5,685 nucleotides of DNA from Candidatus Latescibacterota bacterium (lineage in GTDB: Bacteria; JAAXHH01; JACQVL01): NCBI GenBank assembly GCA_016209865.1, contig JACQVL010000215.1, forward strand, positions 1 through 5,685, given 5' to 3'. The notes under the pieces were generated by a model that worked only from the letters and a program-made list of their open reading frames with translations, ran no database searches and was not told where the DNA came from. Positions 1-4,921 of this stretch are shown one piece after another (positions within the stretch are counted from its first letter, which is position 1; every line of letters starts with the position of its first letter). Both the position numbers and the translations under genes were made by a program.

Positions 1-1393
1 CTCTGAACCCACGATCGGCCGGCGGCCTGTGCAACATCCAGACGGCGTTCTCTCCGAGGGTGAGCGCGGGCAAGGAGCGGGGCTGGAGCTGGAAGTCTGT
101 CTTCACTTCGAGCTGAGTGACGCCGGTCGTCGAACCCGGCTCGTTGCCGGAGTATGCGCCCAGCACCACATGCACCCCGTGCTCATAGGCGTAATCGTCT
201 TTGCCGGGATAGAGGAATTCGTCTAAGTCGATCTCGAACCGATGCCGCCCCGGCGCTGTCTGCCGGTAGAGTTCTTTCCGCTCGACCCGACCGGTCTTTT
301 TGTACCCTACCAGGCTCACATGATCGTATGCCGTGTCTCCATCCCGGAACGCCTCCCCCCGGATATGTCCGCCGACGATGAGATAGGGCAGCGGCCGGCG
401 GTACACCAACAGCGAGCGCGACCCGTCCCGGGAATCCTGAGGAACCTCGACGGTCAGTCCTCTCTCCGTCAATTTCACGTTCCGCGTCTCAAAAAGGTCG
501 GACTTACCATGCTGATCGAACGCAGCCGCGTAGAGGACAGACCCGTTGCCGTAGTGGACGGGCGGCCACGTTTTATGCGGTTCCTCCTCATTCAGCTTGA
601 ACCGGCTCTGTTCACGGTAGTCGTTGTGCTTCCCGTTCCCTTTCCAGGCGCGGACGAGCGTCTCGCCGGGGAACAACGTGTAATCCATCGTCTTCGTCGC
701 GTAGATGTGGGGATCGTAGTCGTACTGCACGTAGCGAGGGTGTTTCAAGTCATACCGGAAGGTGTCCGGCTTCGACTGGTGCTCGTGTCGCACGTTCCCG
801 TAGGCATCCTGGAACGTCCGTTGGAACGCGGCCGTCCTCTCAAAGAACGCCAGGTCTTGCTCCAATTGCTCGATACTGGCGATCGTCCGATTATCCGGAT
901 TCAGGAAGAAGAGCTGCATGTCCGGGTCGAGCATGTGCCATTGGCCATCGTAGAAGACCTCTCCGACGGTATGCCGGTAGATCTCCCAGACGCGAGCCTG
1001 CAAGCCTGCCGCCCGGGCAAGCGCGGTCTGCACGGAAGCGAAGTACGCGCAGATGCCGTACCCGAAGACGTTGAAGAACACCACCGGGTTGAGCGCTTGA
1101 ATGTCACCGCTGTATTGATGATCGCCGTGCGTGCGCACCCAGGTGAAGATGGCGAGGGCTTTTTCCTCATCTGTCGTGCAGTGCCGGGTAATCTCACGCG
1201 CGATATCTTCGGTCGTTGACCAGTTGTACAGGCCGTTCACCGTAACGACCGGGCTCTCGATCCTCGCCGTACCGATGTTCTCGATGACGATCTCATCGTT
1301 AAACGGCTCGACAGAGCCTTCTGTATGCACGCGATAACTCACATGATCAGGGGTGATCTCTTCAGTATGCGTTTTGGTGATGAACCGGGGCAT
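1..1393 (-). CDS. Transglutaminase-like cysteine enzyme, N-terminal 464 residues (cut by window edge)
   Basis: The frame starts with ATG at 1393 (MPRFITKTHTEE) and stays open to the left edge, so the C terminus is missing. An AGAGAG ribosome site lies 7 bases before the ATG. Residues about 60-165 look like a transglutaminase-like core: a helix ending in AIFTWVR, the nucleophile Cys115 in GYGICAYF, His141 in YRHTVGEVFYDG and Asp156 in WHMLDPD, which fits the Cys-His-Asp triad of the superfamily. Residues about 225-464 look beta-rich (alternating hydrophobics, many Tyr/Val) and I do not recognise a domain there. There is no signal peptide or membrane segment, so it is probably cytoplasmic. Family members cleave or transfer at amide bonds (peptidase, amidase or cross-linking); the substrate is unknown. 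It is the last visible gene of the group, 45 bases after the aminotransferase stop. I am sure of the coding frame and fairly sure of the family, not of the reaction. Confidence 0.85.
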   Translation of the reverse strand, partial: MPRFITKTHTEEITPDHVSYRVHTEGSVEPFNDEIVIENIGTARIESPVVTVNGLYNWSTTEDIAREITRHCTTDEEKALAIFTWVRTHGDHQYSGDIQALNPVVFFNVFGYGICAYFASVQTALARAAGLQARVWEIYRHTVGEVFYDGQWHMLDPDMQLFFLNPDNRTIASIEQLEQDLAFFERTAAFQRTFQDAYGNVRHEHQSKPDTFRYDLKHPRYVQYDYDPHIYATKTMDYTLFPGETLVRAWKGNGKHNDYREQSRFKLNEEEPHKTWPPVHYGNGSVLYAAAFDQHGKSDLFETRNVKLTERGLTVEVPQDSRDGSRSLLVYRRPLPYLIVGGHIRGEAFRDGDTAYDHVSLVGYKKTGRVERKELYRQTAPGRHRFEIDLDEFLYPGKDDYAYEHGVHVVLGAYSGNEPGSTTGVTQLEVKTDFQLQPRSLPALTLGENAVWMLHRPPADRGFR

Positions 1394-1400
1394 CGCGCAA

Positions 1401-1406
1401 CTCTCT
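1401..1406 (-). promoter_or_regulatory. Ribosome binding site of the transglutaminase-like gene
   Basis: On the minus strand, AGAGAG (inside AAAAGAGAG) lies 7 bases before the ATG at 1393. It is a partial Shine-Dalgarno match at normal spacing and supports this start. Confidence 0.55.
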
Positions 1407-1411
1407 TTTAC

Positions 1412-1432
1412 TGACCACCGATCACCGACCAC
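1412..1432. repeat. Heptamer tandem repeat, three units (YGAYCAC)
   Basis: Three abutting 7-bp units, TGACCAC, CGATCAC and CGACCAC on the plus strand, fill the 45-base gap between the aminotransferase stop and the ribosome site of the transglutaminase-like gene. The array is short but each unit fits the same YGAYCAC pattern. It is not coding in any annotated frame. Confidence 0.7.
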
Positions 1433-1438
1433 TATCTT

Positions 1439-2563
1439 TCAGGGCAACGCTTCGACGACGCGCCGCAGTTCGTCCTCCGTGTTGTAATAATGCGGGGACA
1501 CGCGCACCCCGCCGCCACGGCGCGCGGTGATGATGTTCTGGCTGCGGAGCGTCTTGTGCAAGTCCTGCACCGAATACCGGTCGCTGGCGAACGTCACGAT
1601 CCCCGACCATTCGTCGTCCCCGCGTGGGCTGAGGATGCGGTAGTCCTTGCGCCGGAGGCCCTCGATCAATCCGTCCGTCAGCACCCGGAGCCGCTCTTCG
1701 ATCACCTCGATGCCGACATCGAGGATCAGCTCCAGCGCCGCGCCGAGGCCGTAGATGCCCACGGTGTTGAGCGTCCCGCACTCGAACCGCCGGGCATCGG
1801 GGGCGAGGGTGAAATCGTACGTCGCGTAGTCCTCCGCATGGGCGACGGTGTGCCAGCCGACCTCATACAGAGTGATTCGATCCATGACCTCACGCGAACA
1901 GTAGAACATCCCGATGCCTTCCGGTCCCATCAACCATTTGTGGGCGTCGGCGGTGAGGATATCCACAGGCGTCTCCTTGAGGTCGAACTGGAGCGCGCCG
2001 AGCGCCTGGATGCCGTCGACGATGAACAGGATGCCGTGCTCCCGACAGAGCGCCCCGATAGAGGCGATGTCATTCCGAAACCCGTTCCCGTACTCGACGA
2101 GACTGAGGGAGACCGCTCTCGTCCGAGCGTCGACCGCCGCCCGGATGTCATCGACCGCGACCCGGCCAGACCGCTCGGCCACGAACCGGACCTCCACGCC
2201 CCGCCGTTGCAGGTTCAGCCAGGGATAGACGTTGGCCGGGAATTCCACGTTCGTGATGACGACGTTGTCCCCGTGCTTCCACTCGATCCCGTTCGCGGCG
2301 AAGCTCAGGCCTTCCGAGGTATTCTTCACGAACGCGATCTCATCCGGCCCGGCGTTGACCAGCCGGGCGGCGAGGTGCCGGACGGCGTCGTGCCGCGCTT
2401 CCCATTCCCGCGTGTGCATCGCGGCGTTCTCGTGATGATCCTGCACGAATCCTTCGATGGTCGTTCGCACACGCCGTGAGATGGGTGACACTGCCGCGTG
2501 ATTGAGGTACAACCAACGCTCCACCACCGGGAATTCCTGGCGAATCTCGTCGAGGTTCAGCAC
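1439..2563 (-). CDS. Class V PLP-dependent aminotransferase-fold enzyme (isopenicillin N epimerase-like / cysteine desulfurase-like)
   Basis: This is a complete 374-residue protein starting with GTG at 2563, supported by a strong AAAGGAG 6 bases upstream, and ending in TGA. The fold type I class V landmarks are present in order: LNHAAVSP near residue 20; the phosphate-binding KNTSEG at 80-85; the cofactor-ring residue Asp183 in VDGIQALGA with Gln186; the Schiff-base lysine Lys209 in DAHKWLMGPEG; RFECGTLN at 259-266; and a likely carboxylate-binding Arg354 in GVRVSPHYYNT. Length is normal for the family. The mobile cysteine that cysteine desulfurases carry before the C-terminal Arg is absent (ITARRGGGVRVSP), so persulfide chemistry is unlikely. 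An epimerase, lyase or transaminase role is more plausible; the substrate is unknown. It is cytosolic and co-oriented with its neighbours. Family assignment is very secure, the specific reaction is not. Confidence 0.95.
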   Translation of the reverse strand: MLNLDEIRQEFPVVERWLYLNHAAVSPISRRVRTTIEGFVQDHHENAAMHTREWEARHDAVRHLAARLVNAGPDEIAFVKNTSEGLSFAANGIEWKHGDNVVITNVEFPANVYPWLNLQRRGVEVRFVAERSGRVAVDDIRAAVDARTRAVSLSLVEYGNGFRNDIASIGALCREHGILFIVDGIQALGALQFDLKETPVDILTADAHKWLMGPEGIGMFYCSREVMDRITLYEVGWHTVAHAEDYATYDFTLAPDARRFECGTLNTVGIYGLGAALELILDVGIEVIEERLRVLTDGLIEGLRRKDYRILSPRGDDEWSGIVTFASDRYSVQDLHKTLRSQNIITARRGGGVRVSPHYYNTEDELRRVVEALP

Positions 2564-2569
2564 GTAAGG

Positions 2570-2576
2570 CTCCTTT
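2570..2576 (-). promoter_or_regulatory. Strong ribosome binding site deciding the GTG start of the aminotransferase
   Basis: Minus-strand AAAGGAG followed by a 6-base spacer (CCTTAC) and GTG at 2563. This near-ideal Shine-Dalgarno sequence fixes the non-ATG start and agrees with the expected family N terminus (LDEIRQEFP). Confidence 0.85.
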
Positions 2577-2585
2577 ATGATTCGG

Positions 2586-2613
2586 GGGTCAGGGGTCAGG
2601 ATTCAGGGGTCAG
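2586..2613. repeat. Heptamer tandem repeat, four units (GGGTCAG)
   Basis: Four abutting heptamers on the plus strand: GGGTCAG, GGGTCAG, GATTCAG, GGGTCAG. The array ends about 10 bases upstream of the aminotransferase ribosome site. The same heptamer recurs in inverted orientation at 2718-2730 and 2777-2811, so a minus-strand transcript of this gap could fold into a stem of at least 11 pairs. Confidence 0.85.
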
Positions 2614-2629
2614 GAAAGGCAAAACACTA

Positions 2630-2677
2630 TGGATTTCCGCTGAAGTTTATCCCCGCGAAAGCTGGGACGGGAATGAC
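2630..2677. repeat. Diverged hairpin-type dispersed repeat (CCCGCGAAAGC family)
   Basis: About 48 bases running from GGATTTCCGC to GGGAATGAC. The inner part at 2651-2666 is CCCCGC, GAAA, GCTGGG, a hairpin with one mismatched pair and a GAAA loop. The core CCCGCGAAAGC and the outer GGGAATGAC (reverse complement GTCATTCCC) are shared with the repeat at 4891-4912. It lies in the noncoding gap between genes 3 and 4 and is probably a member of a short dispersed palindromic family. The exact ends are uncertain. Confidence 0.65.
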
Positions 2678-2717
2678 AATCTCTGATTTACTTGCCACTC
2701 GTCGCTGAATTTCCCAA

Positions 2718-2730
2718 CCCCTGACCCCTG
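2718..2730. repeat. Inverted copy of the GGGTCAG heptamer array (CCCCTGA) just after the gene 3 stop
   Basis: CCCCTGACCCCTG on the plus strand, directly adjacent to the stop codon of the 316-residue gene (TAG at 2731-2733). It is the reverse complement of the heptamer at 2586-2613. On the transcript the two arrays can pair across roughly 100 bases, enclosing the hairpin-type repeat. No T-run follows, so I do not call it a terminator. Confidence 0.65.
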
Positions 2731-3681
2731 CTACAATAACGAAAGCTGGGTTCTATCTTCTTTTCCTGCTTCTTTTCCTGACCCCTGACCCCCGACTCCT
2801 GACCCCTGTCCATCAAACTGCTCGTATTGTTGGATCAGCGTCTCGAAACCGCCCGTCACTTCGGTCAGGACGAGCCGAAGCCGGGTGGTCTTCATCCAGC
2901 CGGGCGATGTGTCCTGTCCGAACAGGCTGAAGTAGAGGGAATTATGTGCCGCCACGTCGTCGTCCGAGTCATCGTGCGCGTACGTCGTGTCGATCCCGAA
3001 GCAGTCGTCCTGCTGGGCGAAGATGGCGCAGGCGAGCCGGCTGGCCGGGTCGGCGTAGAGACCGATGGGATAGGCGTAGTGCCGCGTCGCCGTGAAATGA
3101 ATCGGGTGCGGCCCATGCTCCCAGCGGCCGTCGTAGAAGAGGCGCGCGCTGGCCGCGTCACGCGGGAAGGCATGATAGCAGCCCTGGGTCGTGTCATTCA
3201 CCGCTGGACGAACGAGGATGGGAGTCCCGGCGTCGTGCTCGTGCCGGGTGTGCCGGACGAAGACGTGCGGGACGAACGCCCGGACGAAGTAGGAGGCCAC
3301 GAACAGCTCGAACGCCGGGTACGAGGCATCCGTTCGCAGGACGATCATCAGGTCGATGATGTTCGGGTCCTTCACCTCATACCGGGTGCGAATGGCGACC
3401 GCGCAGCCGGGGGCCGGCGTCCAGGTGACCTCCACCCCACCGTCGATCAGGCGGCTCTTATGCGGCGTCGTCCGCGCTGCTCCGAGCAGTGCGTCTGCGG
3501 CGAGCAGGCGGTACAGGTTGAGCGCATACAAGTGCGGGTTGATGAGGTCCTGCTCCGGATACGCCCGGTGGACGAGGCTCCGGATGCCATGCGTCGTCCC
3601 GTCCGCCTGGAGGACGCCACGCAGGTCAGCCGTCTCGAACTCGAACAGACCCGGCTCCCGACCCTGACGGATCTCTGCCAT
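2731..3681 (-). CDS. Hypothetical protein, probably beta-rich, with a repeat-encoded C-terminal tail
   Basis: I do not recognise this 316-residue protein. I start it at ATG 3681 (MAEIRQGREPG) because GGAG sits 6 bases upstream. The frame can be extended four codons to a TTG at 3693, but that TTG overlaps the GGAG. Residues 70-135 alternate polar and hydrophobic (GVEVTWTPAPG, RTRYEVKDPNIIDLMIVL, YPAFELFVASYFV). Further on are several His/Asp-rich stretches (RHTRHEHD, YAHDDSDDD at 234-242). The overall look resembles galactose-mutarotase-like beta supersandwich proteins, but this is only an impression. There is no signal peptide or membrane segment. Residues 291-316 are Gly/Ser then Lys/Glu-rich and are encoded by a heptamer repeat plus a 12-bp duplication, so the ancestral protein probably ended near residue 290. 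Codon-level signal and family-like motifs make it a real gene; function is unknown. Confidence 0.85.
   Translation of the reverse strand: MAEIRQGREPGLFEFETADLRGVLQADGTTHGIRSLVHRAYPEQDLINPHLYALNLYRLLAADALLGAARTTPHKSRLIDGGVEVTWTPAPGCAVAIRTRYEVKDPNIIDLMIVLRTDASYPAFELFVASYFVRAFVPHVFVRHTRHEHDAGTPILVRPAVNDTTQGCYHAFPRDAASARLFYDGRWEHGPHPIHFTATRHYAYPIGLYADPASRLACAIFAQQDDCFGIDTTYAHDDSDDDVAAHNSLYFSLFGQDTSPGWMKTTRLRLVLTEVTGGFETLIQQYEQFDGQGSGVGGQGSGKEAGKEDRTQLSLL
2777..2811. repeat. Heptamer array (CCTGACC, five units) inside a coding sequence
   Basis: Plus-strand units CCTGACC, CCTGACC, CCCGACT, CCTGACC, CCTGTCC abut without gaps. They lie inside the 3' end of the 316-residue gene and encode its Gly/Ser-rich tail (GQGSGVGGQGSG). 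Beside them, AGGAAAAGAAG is duplicated at a 12-base offset on the minus strand (2755-2777). The heptamer is the same family as the noncoding arrays at 2586-2613 and 2718-2730. Confidence 0.85.
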
Positions 3682-3687
3682 GATGGT

Positions 3688-3691
3688 CTCC
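3688..3691 (-). promoter_or_regulatory. Ribosome binding site choosing ATG 3681 for the 316-residue gene
   Basis: Minus-strand GGAG with a 6-base spacer before ATG 3681. The in-frame TTG at 3693 would place the ribosome site inside the gene and has only AACGTTCA repeat sequence upstream, so the ATG is preferred. Confidence 0.7.
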
Positions 3692-3694
3692 AAT

Positions 3695-3734
3695 GAACGT
3701 TAACACGTTGGAACGTTCGCACGTTAGAACGTTT
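3695..3734. repeat. 8-bp tandem repeat, five units (RMACGTTN), first array
   Basis: Units GAACGTTA, ACACGTTG, GAACGTTC, GCACGTTA, GAACGTTT follow each other with an exact 8-bp period. Each carries ACGTT, and three carry the palindrome AACGTT. The array begins 3 bases upstream (minus-strand sense) of the GGAG ribosome site of the 316-residue gene, so it forms the 5' leader of that gene. Confidence 0.9.
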
Positions 3735-3774
3735 TCAAAGCAATGAACATACCCTTCTTGAGGTACAGACAGGT

Positions 3775-3822
3775 TAATGTTTCAACGTTCTAACGTTCAA
3801 ACGTTTTAACGTTCCAACGCTA
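3775..3822. repeat. 8-bp tandem repeat, six units (NAACGTTN), second array
   Basis: Units TAATGTTT, CAACGTTC, TAACGTTC, AAACGTTT, TAACGTTC, CAACGCTA with an exact 8-bp period; the outer two are degenerate. It ends 2 bases from the stop codon of the MR/MLE gene. It is in the same 8-bp register as the array at 3695-3734, 40 bases away. Because the core is its own reverse complement, the two arrays are also largely complementary and could pair as a long imperfect stem around the 40-base spacer. Confidence 0.9.
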
Positions 3823-3824
3823 AG

Positions 3825-4877
3825 TTATTTCACCCCCCACCGTTCCAGCGCTTCCTCGTCCAGTTCCACGCCCAGACCGGGTCCTTCCGGCACACGGACG
3901 TGTCCATCCTCGTACTGGAGCGACTCCTTGACCAGGTCGTCCTGCCGGAGGAGAGTTCCGACGATGTCGCTCGGCAGGGTGGCGTTCTTCGTGGCCGCGC
4001 AAGCATGGATGAACGTGGCGTCCGAGATGGCCAGACCGACCCCGGAGCCGTGCCAGGTCGGGATGCCCGCCGCCTCAGCGATCGTGCTGCCCTTCTGGAA
4101 GCCGAGCATCCCCGGGCTGCCTAAGTTGATGTAGTCACACGCCTCACGCTTCACCGCGGCGATGACCTCCTGCGCGTGGTGGAGGTGGAGGGCTAACGGG
4201 ATGTGGAGCTTCTGACGGAGGAGCACGTACCAGTCGAGGTTCTGCTGGGAGACGGGACTCTCAAAACATTCGACGTTGTACCCGGCGAGCCGGTCGGCGA
4301 TGGAGACAGCCAGGGCGGGGGTGCTCAGCTTCTGGTTGGGGTCGATGCGCACCGCGATGTTCGGGCCTGCCGTCTCATGGATGAGCCGGACGCGGTCCGG
4401 GAGGTTGGCGTAGCTGCCGCTGGCTTTAACCTTATAGACCCTGTATCCGTGTTCGGCCGCGTCGCGAGCCTGGTCGGCGGCGTCCTGCGGCGTCCGGTGG
4501 CCGGAACAGAAGGCGACGGGAATCCGGTCATGGAACTTCCCGCCTAAGAGCTGGTAGACCGGGACGCCGATCGCTTTGCCGATGATGTCGTACAGCGCCA
4601 TCTCGAACCCGTCGAGCGTGCCTCCTGAGCACGGGAGTTCCTGGAGGTTGAACTCCAGCGGGCTTTTCCCGATGAACGCGGGGGCGTCGCGGTGGACGGC
4701 GTCTTCGGGCTTGCCCTTGCCCAGTTCGCCCAGGCCGACGATCCCGGCGTCGGTATGGACTTTCATGATGACGATCGGGCGTTGGTCCCAGACGTCAGGC
4801 CCGAATTCCGGGCTGTTCCATAATCCCGGTTTGAGGGGGACGATGACTTTGAATGTCTCGATATGGGTAATGGTCAT
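3825..4877 (-). CDS. Mandelate racemase / muconate lactonizing enzyme family protein (enolase superfamily)
   Basis: This is a 350-residue protein from ATG 4877 (MTITHIETFKV) to TAA. Residues 1-120 form the capping domain, and the rest is the modified TIM barrel. The catalytic KxK motif is Lys149-Val-Lys151. The first two metal ligands are Asp179 in RIDPNQ and Glu206 in FESPV. The third barrel ligand, normally an Asp or Glu after IP, is not acidic: the stretch reads IPLALHLHH, with His231 or His233 nearby. His276 (PTWHGSG) and Asp304 (LPSDIVG) occupy the usual far-side positions, and the end PEGPGLGVELDEEALERW is typical of the family. Members abstract a proton alpha to a carboxylate to racemise, cycloisomerise or dehydrate acids or acid sugars; which applies here is unclear. 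The frame extends six codons to ATG 4895, but that ATG lies inside a dispersed repeat and the family N terminus matches ATG 4877. Neither start has a good ribosome site. Confidence 0.93.
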   Translation of the reverse strand: MTITHIETFKVIVPLKPGLWNSPEFGPDVWDQRPIVIMKVHTDAGIVGLGELGKGKPEDAVHRDAPAFIGKSPLEFNLQELPCSGGTLDGFEMALYDIIGKAIGVPVYQLLGGKFHDRIPVAFCSGHRTPQDAADQARDAAEHGYRVYKVKASGSYANLPDRVRLIHETAGPNIAVRIDPNQKLSTPALAVSIADRLAGYNVECFESPVSQQNLDWYVLLRQKLHIPLALHLHHAQEVIAAVKREACDYINLGSPGMLGFQKGSTIAEAAGIPTWHGSGVGLAISDATFIHACAATKNATLPSDIVGTLLRQDDLVKESLQYEDGHVRVPEGPGLGVELDEEALERWGVK

Positions 4878-4890
4878 AGATGGACGTTGT

Positions 4891-4912
4891 GTCATTCCCG
4901 CGAAAGCGGGAA
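4891..4912. repeat. Perfect hairpin repeat (7-bp stem, GAAA loop) between genes 1 and 2
   Basis: GTCA followed by TTCCCGC, GAAA, GCGGGAA: a perfect 7-bp stem (4895-4901 with 4906-4912) and a four-base loop. The core is shared with the diverged element at 2630-2677, so this is a dispersed repeat and not a unique site. It occupies most of the 44-base gap between the TPP-enzyme stop and ATG 4877. No T-run follows, so it is not a classical terminator; processing, stabilisation or no function at all are equally possible. Confidence 0.8.
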
Positions 4913-4921
4913 ACCATTTGT

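Noticed and set aside
242-1219. Long plus-strand open frame of 325 codons
   Set aside because: It lies wholly antisense to the transglutaminase-like gene, whose frame has an intact catalytic triad and a ribosome site. The plus-strand translation is Arg/Val/Pro-rich with no family motif, as expected from a GC-rich antisense frame.
1490-2479. Plus-strand open frame of 329 codons
   Set aside because: Antisense to the class V aminotransferase gene, which has all family motifs. The plus-strand product has no recognisable motif and no ribosome site was evident.
1439-2563. Annotation as a cysteine desulfurase (NifS/SufS)
   Set aside because: The active-site cysteine loop before the C-terminal Arg is missing (ITARRGGGVRVSP), so only the broader class V family is supported.
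2827-3696. Plus-strand open frame of 289 codons, antisense to the unrecognised 316-residue gene
   Set aside because: This was the closest call because neither strand encodes a known family. The minus frame has a GGAG at ideal spacing, alternating hydrophobic beta-like segments and the same orientation as all neighbours, whereas the plus product is Arg/Val/Glu-rich and of low complexity.
3740-3775. Possible sigma70-type promoter (TATGTT with an upstream TTAACC on the minus strand) between the octamer arrays
   Set aside because: The spacing is about 20 bases and the -35 match is weak; in repeat-rich, AT-rich spacer sequence such matches are expected by chance.
3695-3822. CRISPR array
   Set aside because: The units are 8 bp with no 25-40 bp repeats alternating with unique spacers, and no cas genes are visible.
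4891-4912. Rho-independent terminator after the TPP-enzyme gene
   Set aside because: The stem is perfect but no run of T follows on the minus strand, and the same core recurs at 2651-2666, which points to a dispersed repeat.
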